Shown here in pieces: positions 21,686-32,810 of a stretch of 56,908 nt of DNA (positions within the stretch are counted from its first letter, which is position 1; each line of letters begins with the position of its first letter). The notes under the pieces were generated by a model. That model searched no databases and was not told where the DNA came from. It was given only the letters and a program-made list of their open reading frames with translations. The DNA comes from Chalciporus piperatus (taxonomy: Eukaryota > Basidiomycota > Agaricomycetes > Boletales > Boletaceae), in the NCBI GenBank assembly GCA_038093975.1, contig JBBPTG010000160.1:1-56908 (forward strand), given 5' to 3'. A program made the position numbers and the translations under genes.

Positions 21686-24221
21686 ATGGCATCCACCACG
21701 CCAGCAGCTGAACCAGCCAAGAATGTCGTACCAGCACCAGCACCAGCGAAGAAGAAGCAGCCATACCCTTTCTATCTCGGAGGTCTTGCAGCAACGATTG
21801 CTGCGTCCATCACACACCCCCTGGATCTCACCAAAGTCCGCTTACAAGCTTCAGGAGATAAACGCATGATCGAATCCATGAAAAAGACCGTCAGAACTGC
21901 TGGTTTCAGAGGTCTATTCGACGGTATAACTGGTACCTGGATGCGCCAAATGAGTTACAGTCTCTGTCGCTTCTGGGCATACGACGAGAGCAAGAAGCTT
22001 CTCGGTGCAAACCCACAATCACCCCCGTTGCTTTTGGCTACTGCTGGTGTCATGGGTATGTTACTCCAACTCGCCGCCTCGATCGCCCACTGACTGATAA
22101 TCACAGCTGGCAGCCTCGCTGGTATCGTCGGTAATCCTGGTGGTATGTCCTCGTCCTCTTCTGCACGCGTCATCTCCTCATCCTTGGCATCCCACAGAGG
22201 TCGTGATGGTGTGTATTTCTCACCTTGCTGCATCACATGTCCTCTCACGCGGTATCATCCATGCTTCTTGTCCTTGGATCATCACGTGACCATCTTCTCA
22301 TCTCTTCCGTGCTTCTCCGCACCCATCCACGCCGTACATCCCTTTGCCGCCCATCTAGGTTCGCCTCCAAGGTGATTTTGCGAAACCGCCAGAGAAGCGC
22401 TTCAACTATAAGCACTGCTTCGATGCTCTCTTCCGCGTGAGTACCTGCTTCCCTTGGCCTGGTTTGTTCTCGTCTTCGTTCGTCTTGCCTTGTTCGTCTT
22501 GCATTTCCGTTTTGTTCCGGTTCATCTGCCTTCTTGTGCGCGTTCCGCGTGTTGGCGTATGCGTTCCCTAGGGTGCGACCGGGTAGGAACGCCGCTTGAC
22601 CACCCCGTGACGCCAACTCACGACATGCTTTTCCGAGCCACATCAACGGCAGGGCTTCGTACCTTCTTCGGACAAATTCATCGCGGTTGTGGCCGTCCGT
22701 CGTTCCGTCGCTGCATCTTTCCTCCGCCTGATGTCGCATCGGTTCTGGATCACATCGCGGTGTTCGTAATTGTCACCACAGGGTACCTTCGGGGGCTATC
22801 CTCGGAGCAACCTTGAACGACGCTGTATGGCATCGATGGCGTCAGCGAGTCGAAGGAAACGAGCGAAGATATTCTGAAGGTGGCGGATTAGAGAGCAAGA
22901 AGGGAAACAAAGTTTCTGGGAATCACCTTTTATCACCCTTGGGCTCGCTTACTCGCGCCACTCTCATTCATGCAGTTCGCGGTCGTCGAGTTACGTGGAC
23001 GCGACTTAGCGATACTTTACCTCCGCATGACGCCGCAGGACCGAGGGAGGATGTCCGCTTTATCCCCTCAGGGGGTCTTCAAGTTCGCTCCTGGTAGCAG
23101 TGGCATACTTCATGCGCGTGGTTCCCCCATAATGCTGGGTTCGGTTGTGTCCTCGTCGATGGACGTTTGCCGTGTCTTGACGGTTCATTGGGATTTTGCT
23201 TGGCCACCCCTCCGAACCAGCTTGGTCGTTCAGGGCTGAGCGGAAAAGCCAATATCCAGACCACTACTTCGTGGCCTCAGAGCGACGAGATGATGATGGC
23301 GATGAAGACGAGTATGCGAAGGGTAACAGAACACACGAAGAAAAAAAATCCTCCCATCAAGATGTCATATCCACTGTCGGTCCGGGCTCGGATCTTCGGA
23401 AGCATATCCCGACCGAGTGACAGGGGTCTGTCTGGCGCACCTCCCCGGACCCCGGACCCCGTTTCTTGCTCCTTGATTCTTCGTTTCATTCTTCGCCTTT
23501 GCGTTTTCATTTCCATTGATTTTGCTTTACTCGAAGTGATTGGATGGTGCTAATGCTTTTGTTCCCCTTCTGCGTTTGTCGACGTTGGCTGTGTGCTGTT
23601 ACGTCTTGCGTCCAATGACTACGCGTACAGATGGTTCGCGAAGAGGGCCCCTCGTCGCTCGTTCGTGGAGTTGGCCCCAACGTCTTTCGAAGTGTCTTGA
23701 TGAACTCGAGTCAGCTGGCATCGTAAGCTTTGTCTTCTTTCTGTTCGATCATTCACTCAACATGTTGATCAGGTACGACTTCTTCAAGTCCGAGTTGCTG
23801 AAGACGTCAGCCTTCGAGGACAACATTTTTTGCCATTTTACCGCCAGTTTCGCTGCCGTATGTTCCTTGCTGGTTGGTGTCGTAGATGAAGTATGTTGAC
23901 GAGGATGGATCTGATAGGGAACTGTTGCCACGACTGTTTGCTCGCCCGCTGATGTGCTCAAAAGCCGTATCATGAACGCGAGTGGACCCGGATCCAGTGT
24001 ACGTGACCTTACTTCCCCACTGTTAGTCTCCGTAGTCTGACAAGCTCCGCTCGTAGTCAACAATGGGGGTGATTCGCGCCTCGCTGGCGAATGAAGGCCC
24101 GATGTTCATGTTCAAAGGCTGGCTTCCTGCATGGACGCGTCTCCAACCAACCACGATCCTCATCTTCTTGACGCTCGAACAGTTGAAACGATTCGTCGAT
24201 TGGCGACGGGATGCACTCTGA
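21686..24221 (+). CDS. DIC1: Mitochondrial dicarboxylate carrier (SLC25 family)
   Basis: This inner-membrane carrier of the mitochondrial family resembles yeast Dic1, which exchanges malate or succinate for phosphate. The three carrier repeats are visible: THPLDLTKVRLQ, NPGEVVMVRLQ (degenerate signature, Glu for Asp) and SPADVLKSRIM. The Pro/Ala/Lys-rich N-terminus (about residues 5-25) precedes PYPFYLGGLAATIAAS. Exons are 21686-22055, 22107-22142, 22198-22208 (only 11 nt), 22359-22436, 23631 to about 23720, and further short exons to the TGA at 24219-24221. The 11-nt microexon AGGTCGTGATG supplies the middle of the second signature. The fourth intron (22437-23630) is 1,194 nt, about twenty times the usual size here. 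All joins preserve the frame and the ending is LEQLKRFVDWRRDAL. Confidence 0.9.
22437..23630 (+). other. Unusually long intron of the dicarboxylate carrier
   Basis: The donor GTGAGT and the acceptor TACAG are sound. The 1.2 kb inside has no supported gene, no clear terminal repeats and no coding frame with family resemblance. It may be a decayed insertion. Confidence 0.7.
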
Positions 24222-25383
24222 TCGCTGCCTCGATCCGTGGCATCTGGAAAACAATCCAAACGTCTCCATTTCGAACTCCATATTCTTGCTTCATTGACAC
24301 CTGTTCTCGTTTGCGCATCTGTTGTTTGCTTGTAATCCTGTACTTGATCGGTCGGGGGTGTTTCTGGCTGGATCTCCGTGTCTTTCCCTTGACATTATCT
24401 GTATTCCCCGTTTTTTTTTCTCCTCTTGTGTTCTCCCGTCGTTCCTTGTATTCCTTTTCCAAGCGAGGGTCACGATGCATGATTCAAATGATTCGTGAAT
24501 CGTGATCCGAGACTCGGACGTGCGATACCACACACAGTACATAGAGCTATCTCTCGTGTCGTGGCACGATATGGAGGTAGCTTTCGGGAATCTCGTAGAG
24601 CGTGTTGTATTATTAGTCCTAACCTCGAGATCCATTGTTGTTGATGACGCGTCAGAGAGGGTACTTACAAGAATCTTGAAGAGCGGGTGAGCGTTGTTTG
24701 GTTCAAACCAGCCTCCAAACTTTATGCATATGGGCGTCAGTTGGTCCACTGTGTGAACAAATTCCTGCACATTGGTCGACGATCATAACCTCAGTGATCG
24801 ATGACATTCTGGCATCACTCGGTATGTTGGTCTGTCAACAGTAAGTACTGCTTCATCTCAGCGACCATCTTCCGAGGCTTCTTCTACATACCGCAACGTC
24901 CAAGAACGCCCAGCAGCGTCCCCCTTCTTCCTACCACTTGCCAGAACTTGAATTTTCCCATGGATTGATATGGATCAGTGCCCTCACTTTCAATCCCTCT
25001 CGCATTCATACGTCACCTTTTCCGCATCGACCGACTGAAGAAAACGACAAAGATAGACAACAGGCCCGGAGAAAACGGCGGCAAACACGAAACCTGAACA
25101 AGCGGAAGAAGTCACGCGTAACGCATGAAAAAATGATCCCGAGGCAAGGACAAGGTAGTGTGATGTCTTCCACAACCAACCATTGAGCTGACAACTTGGA
25201 ATGCACTGGACACACCGGAGCAAGAGCAATGGCCTCAGTGGGCTCCACCCAATGCAGTGTCAAATTGAGGGGCTGCATTGAAGTTGCATCCCCAGAACGT
25301 GCCACGCTCCGGGTCTGTTAGGTGTAGAAAAAGTAGATACATAAAAGTTTGAATTCGACAGATTTGAATACACTAATCGACCT
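24222..25383. other. Intergenic, no supported gene
   Basis: This 1.16-kb stretch lies between the carrier (+) and reductase C (-). One minus-strand frame starts at 24770 and has a splice-like GTAAGT about 100 bases in, but it resembles no family I recognise. I do not call it. Confidence 0.5.
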
Positions 25384-28300
25384 TCAGAAAGCACCTTTGG
25401 AGATCCAGTATCGTACCCATGCATCTGCCTCGATCTCGCCGATCGGCTGCATATTCGCCATGGTCGGGCTGACGAACTGCGCCTTGGCAGTAGCAAAGTT
25501 CGTCATACCAGCCGTCTCGGTGCTAGTGAGTCCTCTACTCCGAATGGCTTGATCTCCGCGTGCCAACGCGCGGAAGAACTCGAGCAATTTGATCGCAGGC
25601 TGTCGAGGTAAGATTAGCACTGCTTCGCCGCACGGAGAGCGAAGCATGATATAACTTACGACGTCGATCAAATCGCTCTCAGAGGCGCCTTCAGCACGTT
25701 TCTCCAGCATGGCGAACCAGTCCTCAAAAGGAACGATGGAGAGCGCATCGTTCTCCAATTCCTTTTGCTTGATGACCGAGTTTCGAACGGCGGCAACAAC
25801 GTCTGCCCAAGGGGCACTGCGGGGGTTGACGATATTGAGCGCAGGCGGTGGGTTCATTTTGTAGAACACTGTCTCGAGGATCGCAGAGGCGACTTCTTCC
25901 TCGCGGAGCCACGAGACACCCTGGAACAGGATGAGCTCCAAGACTCAGTTAACAGACCTATGTCTACTTACACCATACGCCTCTGGCAGCGCACCGAGGG
26001 CCACACTAGACTTGACGATGATCGGGAACCAATCTGTGGTCGCCCAAGACCCGCTATGTCCACCAGCAATCTGGCCGATACGAAGTGATGTGGCGTGGAG
26101 GCCACTCTTGACGATGATCTGTCGAGTCCCGTCAGCAAGAAAGGTGGTGTTTCATCGTAGTACATCGCTTACCCGTTCGGTGATGTACTTGCCCTCACCG
26201 TAACCTGCTCCAATTGCAACAGAAGGGTCGAGTTGCACTTCCTCGGGGAATGGACCGTTTGTGTTATCCCAAGACTGCGCAGATCCGATGGAGGAAGTGA
26301 ACAGGAAACGAAGGTTCTGTCGGTGAGCCGAGTCCAGACCAAGGTCGACGAAGTTCCGCGTGGCACGAATGCTGTCTTCGAAGGAAGAGATCGTCAGGTT
26401 GACGTCGAGACGCCACGCGTTGTGAATGATCACTGTAACAGAATTGCGGACCTAAGGACGATATACCAATCAAATTCCTTGGACCTCAGGAAAATGCATG
26501 GGTTCGTCATACCTCTTCATAGACAGCTGGGGACATGCCGCACTTATCCAACGACGCGTCAGCTTCGATATATACCAGTTTCTTTGAGCCCAAGATATCG
26601 GTCGGAAGTCCCCTATCGATAAAGGCCGACTTCTGTCGCTGATGTATCGGTATCCTGGAAGATGGACGATTGAATGCATAGACTCACTCGACCGCCGAAC
26701 ATTTCAGAAGCTCTGCAAGCAGGAAAGATCCGAGACCGCCTGTAGATCCAGTGAGAAGAACAACTGCTTCCTCGTGCAAGACACCGTCAGCAGGGCCGGT
26801 CAAGCCGACGGAATACTTCTCGATCATGGCATTGATGGCTTGTTTGTGTTGCTCTCTAGGGTCCAAAGGTTGACCAGCACCGTCGCCGTTAACGAGAACC
26901 GAGATGCGCGAGCTGAGGAGCTGGATATTGGGGTTGTCGAAGGTGACGTTTTGAGGGATGCGCGAAGCTGCCTTCCTGATCTCAGGGTCCGACGACCCGC
27001 GAAGCGCACCCAAGAGCTGATTTCGAAGAAAAGTGACGCTCAAGCTATGAAAGAAACCAATCTCAACCTTGTGATTCATCATTTCACGGAGATGCGTACC
27101 TATCAAAGCCTTGGGCGAATAGATCTGCCTGGGGATCAACATGATCGTTGGAGCTAATCGCAGAAGCGAGCTCGAGCAACCATCCCCCGAGTGCTTCGCT
27201 GGTCCACGCAGATGGTCCAGTCGAGCCGTTTGAAGACACAGAACTCGCTTCAACAGTGTCATACCTTCAGGGACCTAAGTTCATTGTTACGATCATTCTT
27301 GTACAATGACTTACAATGCGTTTATCTCGGTCTCGTACACAGCGAGAGTCGCTTTGCGCTAGGCGATTCCCTTGGGAGCCCGGATCATAGGTTTATCGGC
27401 ACTTGTAATCAGAATCATTTCCTTGAAGATGCGACTGAACGCAGGCGATGGTTTGTTGGCTTCCTCGATTACAGGCCTGTTTGACTTGTATCAACGGTCT
27501 TGTCAAGCCTGCGCATGAGCTACATACCAGATTCTGTTCCTAAAGTCGGCCACCGCTCTCTCGTCGTTGACGTCTATAGTATGTTCATCACGAGGCTCGA
27601 GGAGAATACCGACTTGGTTTCGTTCTCGTCCGAACATCACGACACCTTGCACTAGTGGAGAAGAAGATATGACGCTTTCCATCGGAGCAGGAACAGTTTT
27701 CTCTCCAGAAGCCAGAATGATCACATCGTCCGCCCTTCCAACGCTGTCGTCAAAGTGGTTGAGCAAAAGGGGTTGCAGGACATGACATCGGTGACGTACA
27801 TTCTCCACAAGTCCTTGGCAGGATGTTTCACAAAGACATCAGCTGTGGCATATCCCTTCACATCCGGTAGATTCTCCACCGACATCTTGTTGTTTTCGGT
27901 TGACTGAAGGTGGCTGTCAGCATCACATGACACCAGGAAGAATGGGCTCTCCATACCAATATCTGGCACTCGTATGTATCGTCTCCTTGGGGAGCCCACC
28001 TGACTTTAATATCGTCCGGGAAACGCATCCACATCCAATCACCATCAGCAATGTCCTTCTTGTCAGCTAGTGCAACAGGGACACCGAATTCGGTACCCCC
28101 GTAAGCACCAGTGATCTGAACTCCAGCAGCCCATAGCGCATTCCCGACCTTGACCGGGAGTGGTCCGCCACCGAAACACTGGAAGATGGTGAGAAAATGC
28201 TAATCCGACGAGCAATTAAGTGTACTTACAACAAGCTCCATGTTCTTCAGAACTCCCACAGCCTCCTCGGAGAGGAGCATTTGTTCGAGGAATGCGGGGA

Positions 28301-29292
28301 CGGTCATCAAGTAGCTACATTTCGTCTGTTTGCATTCAATCATATTGTCACTCGTTGGTATGACAGGCTGTGCAAAGGTGTCATCCACTGTACGTGGAGG
28401 ATAGACCCCAGGGGTTACAAGACACGCAACGGGCGTGTAAAGCTCGATCAAGAGACCGAAGATATGGAAAGGGGGCAGCGCCATGGCTCCGGTACGGCGC
28501 GGGGCAGCCATGTTCGCATGTGCTCGGACTCCGGCTGCGGGTGTACTCAGTAAGGATAGGTGTGGAATTTCTATGGGAACTTACGCTGGCCCAGCCAGTG
28601 AATCTGAACTTTATAGCTGTGGGCAATCGCTTTAGGGAACCCGGTGCTGCCAGAAGAGTGAATGTAGATAGCGGGAGAGTCCAAGTCCGGGCATTTCGAA
28701 GGGGGAGGGTAGGGGACGAAAGAATCAGCTTCAACCTCTTGACCAAGCTTGGGGAAAGCGTAACGAATGGCGGGGAGTTTGTCGATGGTCAATTGAGCGC
28801 CTTCATATTCACGGCGAATACCATCGATAAGTCCTTTATGGGCATGGTCCAGCGTCAAGATACGTGAGCACCTTGTCTTCTTCATCATATTGATAACGGC
28901 GGCGGCAGAATTCCTCGACGAGACCGGAAATGGCTAGGCGTAACAAATCTGAGAACAAAAAACGGACCCGAGGAAGAAGGAAATGAACGCACCACTAAAC
29001 CTGCGATGGATAAGCCCGCAAGGACAGCATGGTGCAATATTGTGTCCGTGTTAGCGATGATCATTACAACTTCTCCATCTGGACCTTGGCGAGCGGGGCG
29101 AAGAGCGTGTGCAACACGGTGCGCTGCTCGACCAAACTCGAGGAATGAGACCTCAGTGGCGGTGAGAGGAACGCTCTCATTGGCGTAGATGAAGATCGGG
29201 AAAGCGGGGTTTCTATCCATGTGAAAATTGATCAAGTCAGGAAACAAAAGGGACCCATCGAGAGGAGGGAAGTTCAAAGTGGCAGACGACAT
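25384..29292 (-). pseudogene. Adenylate-forming reductase C (A-T-R), two in-frame stops
   Basis: This is the third paralog, same strand and gene structure as B. The start is the ATG at 29292 (MSSATLNFPP) and the end is RYWISKGAF with a stop at 25384-25386. All domain landmarks remain: HSSGSTGFPKAI, AYGGTEFG, ASGEKTVPAPME, LFAQGFDSLSV, TGSTGGLGS, FTSSIGSAQSWD and YGEGKYITE. Two lesions break the frame. TAG at 27361-27359 lies where A and B have glutamine after a KG-(T/S)-(I/V) motif at the end of the A domain. TGA at 26686-26684 lies in the R domain where the paralogs have lysine before VYA(L/F)N. All inferred introns keep consensus ends, so decay looks recent. A truncated product could still contain most of the A domain. 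The substrate is unknown. Confidence 0.82.
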
Positions 29293-30582
29293 TATTGTTG
29301 AAAGATGTGCGTGTGTGATGAATGACCGGTTGAAGACAGGAGCTTTTACACCCGCCATCCTACTCTGGCGAATGGGGCTGATAGGCTGATGTGCGGAGAA
29401 CACGCAAATGAAGTCATCCAAGTAACGTCACAGACTGACTTCGGATTGTGGCCGTCCGAGAGACTCACACAATCAGAACGACAAACTCGTAGCTTGTCAG
29501 GGAACCGGTCCCGATTTGTGTAATCCACGAATCCCTAGGTTAGACAAAAAAAAGTACCGTGGTGAGAATGGGTGGCCCAATCAACTCATAGACTATGATA
29601 TGCTTGATGTGGATTGAAACTAGTAGTGCGTGGATCAAGTTCTGACAGAACCTCGGGGTCAACAAGCAACGTTCGTTTCCTGCTCACAGCAGCCTGAAAG
29701 AAATTGTAAACAATCAGCCCAAATGACTGAGATCGACATACCAGCTAGCCGGCGTCGAAATTCGAATAAACTTGAGGGAAGTCATTGTAGTCATGCCAGA
29801 ACTTACTCGCGGAGCAACCGGCCTACCGAGTTACCGGTCACTGGTGCAACTTAGTCTCCCCTAGGCTGTAGTAGTAGGCAGATCCAAGAGTCGGATGAAG
29901 ACAGTCGTGGTGCAACTTGAACTTTGTCAATGTCGATGACTTACTACCATCTTGCAGCCGCTTGACCTCGGGAGCTCGAGTTACGCTGATGCCCCATCAC
30001 CAGTGAGGCTACACATATGTTTTGCCTGAGGGGTGTCGATAATTTCACCTGTTTCTTCAAAGTCGTCATCATGCAATAGACAGCTTCCCGGGAGACCATG
30101 TTCCCTCGGTCGGTCGGTCGGTCGGTCCCCCTTGATCGAATTGCTGTAAATTGGGGGAGCGTCTTCCCGGTGGCCTGTACTCAATTTGGTTCTGTAGGAC
30201 ATACAGATAATGATGGTGGCACTCAAAATTGCAATGAATAGCGGGTGTCAGAATTGAAGTTAAGAGCGAGATTAGGTTAAGTTGAGTTGTCTAGTATATT
30301 AAGCTGGAGCTGGCGCGAGTGATCGTCCACCCCCCCGAAGGGAATGCTTGTAGAAAGTAAGGTCGCGCGCAAACATGAATGAAAATTTCAATCTCCGATT
30401 CAACTTCGCACAGCCGCAGTGCTGTGCCGTGGCAGCGCGAATTTTGAATCTCCGATGTGGACAGCCGCATCACATGTCAGCCACCATGCTGTGCTGTGGC
30501 AATGCAATATTTGAAACTCAGCTGCTACTCGAGCAGATCATGATAAGGGCTGATGCAAGGGATACTCGGCCCCCAAACCACC
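29293..30582. other. Intergenic with a short microsatellite
   Basis: This is the upstream region of reductase C plus the 5' flank of the Harbinger transposase. It holds five CGGT units at 30107-30126 and an imperfect direct repeat around 30385-30515 (CAATCTCCGATT / GAATCTCCGATG with CAGCCGCA). No gene is seen. Confidence 0.6.
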
Positions 30583-32123
30583 ATGCCCCATGTCTCTGAA
30601 CGTCAGAAACTTCTTGAAGCACTCTCCACGGCCAAGCAACAGCTTGAGCTGGGTATATACATGGCTATTCTTCAACAGGCACTCACTGAAGCAGAATCCG
30701 AGTCCTCTCAGACTTCATCCGGGTCTGAATCCTCCTCTTCCTCCGACAGCACACCAGATTCCAATTCTAGCACCTCAGCAGGTAATGCTGACTCTACCAA
30801 CTCCCTCGATCTTCAAGCTCGTGCGATGACCATAACCTTCCATGGGTTAATCACCACACTTGAGGATGAGGTTTCTAGGGCGCGTGTTCTATTTCCACGT
30901 CCTCCTGCCGCTCGCATCTCACAGATTGATCTCCTCGATGAGTGGAGAGTTGATCATCCGGAGAAGTTTCAGCGTAAGCTGAGAGTTTGTCCAGAGGTTT
31001 TCGATGAGCTCGTCAAGATCATCGAGGATCATCCAATCTTTTTCAACAACTCCCCCAGGCAGCAGTTACCAGTTGACATGCAGTTGAAAGTTTTCCTGAA
31101 TGCTGCAGGTCATTACGGTAATGCTGCTACCTCACGCGATATGGCAGAGTGGGCAGGTGTCTCTGTAGGCACTGTTCATAACTGCTATAAACGAGTGATG
31201 GTCGCTATCTTGCAGCATCACGATAGGTTCATCCACTTTGATCTCAATCAACAGGCGGATCGTGAGGCGAAGGCGAAGGCCCAGCAGTACGTGAGGGAAA
31301 GAACATGTCCTGCATGGAAAGGGGGTTTTTTATGTGTTGATGGAACTCCATTCAAGCTTTTCCAAAAGCCTGGCTGGCACGGTGAAGGATTTTATGATCG
31401 CAAATCCAACTATTCCCTCTCTAACCAGGTATGTGATATTGGTTATTTATCAGATCGCTCACTGGCACCAGCTCTCCATCAAGGTTGTGATCTTCCCTCA
31501 TAACCTGCAAATCGTTGATTATGCGATTGGTATACCCGGGAGTCTGCACAATTCAACTGCTTTCCAGCGGACACAAATTGCACGTGCCCCAGATCAGTAT
31601 TTTGGTCAAGACGAATGGCTTTGGGCAGACAGCGCTTACGGCTGTCACAAATGGTGTGTAGTTCCTTTCAAGAGGCCCACGGAAGGCAGCCTATCAAGGG
31701 CTCAGAAAACCTTCAACTATTACTTGTCCAAAGTATGTATATTCTTTGCTATTAGATACAAATTAATCTTGGCTTTAGGTGCGAGTTCGCACAGAACACT
31801 TCTACGGATCTATCAAGAATTGATTCCAATCATTACGTGAACTCCGCAATCAGATCCAGAGCAAGGAAGACCTTGAGTATACAAATGCCTGGGTTCGATC
31901 ATGCTTAATTCTCCACAACATGATAATCGATATAGAGGAACGCCTTGGGTTGGGGGCATTAGCACATGCTTATGCTGAAGACGCAGAAGGGGGGTATGGT
32001 GATGAAGACTTAGAGGAAGATGGGGAAGATAGAGATCAGAATGTTGAGGGTCCACAGAGGACAGAGGGGCAGCAATTCCGCCAACGACTTGTTCAAAGCT
32101 TACACCAACACTTGGAGGGGTGA
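30583..32123 (+). pseudogene. PIF/Harbinger transposase (DDE_Tnp_4), one nonsense codon
   Basis: This cut-and-paste transposase has a Ser-rich N-terminus, a helix-turn-helix-like region (ATSRDMAEWAGVSVGTVHNC) and the DDE core. The acidic residues are seen in FLCVDGTPF, WLWADSAYG and VRTEHFYGS. Two introns fit (GTATGTGATATT...CCAG after SNYSLSNQ; GTATGTAT...TTTAG after YYLSK). The frame is broken only by TGA at 31821-31823, where the family usually has Lys-Gly-Arg-Phe; this fits a CGA to TGA change. The frame then continues to RLVQSLHQHLEG and a stop at 32121-32123 after an acidic tail. The ATG at 30583 was chosen; 30553 is also in frame. I found no accompanying Myb-like gene or clear TTA-flanked terminal inverted repeats, so the element's ends are not defined. 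Confidence 0.82.
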
Positions 32124-32157
32124 TGAAGTAGTGTCATAACATGAGGGCACAGACATG

Positions 32158-32315
32158 TACTATGACGAGCATGGACATGTAACTACGACGAACTACGACG
32201 AGCACGAATATGTAACGACGACAACGAGCACAGATATGTAACAACAACAAGTGCGGAGATGTAACGACGACGAGCGCAGATATGTAACGAGACGAGCACA
32301 GATATGTAGCTATGG
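32158..32315. repeat. Minisatellite, unit about 20-25 bp
   Basis: There are about six imperfect copies of a unit around ACGACGAGCACAGATATGTA, directly downstream of the Harbinger transposase. The rest of 32124-32810 is AT-rich without a supported gene. Confidence 0.8.
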
Positions 32316-32810
32316 CCTGGAAGTATGGACAAAGATAACAAGCACATCACGATGTACGACTGCAACAAGAGATAAACAGCAACGCTCAAGGACCACGTAA
32401 GGTATTCTCACCAGTCGCGAAGCCGCGCTTCATGGCCTCCTCCTGAACTCGCAAGCGCTGCACATCAGGAAAATACCCCTATACCATAGTGAGCCCTTTG
32501 TTGAAATTTTATGCCTTATGTATCCTTTTTATGGTTTTTGACCCTTTTCTGCACAAATGTCCCAAATGGCCAAAAGCAACAAGTCCCTTTATAAAGGGCG
32601 TCATTATTGAACCAATTTTCATCAAAAGGAAGATATAAAACTAGGCTGGCAGTTCATATAGGTCCTTTGTGTTACTATTGCAAAGCCCTTAGACCCTCAC
32701 TAGCTTTTCCATTTTATGCCATTGTTCACTCTTTAGTCAGATTTGTTCACAAAGTGATAGACATTAAAATGTCAATTTATTTCAATGGCGGCCTCAACAA
32801 TGTATGTACG

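Noticed and set aside
24291..24770. Possible minus-strand gene between carrier and reductase C
   Set aside because: Only one exon-like stretch with a splice-like GTAAGT; no supporting downstream exon or family resemblance.
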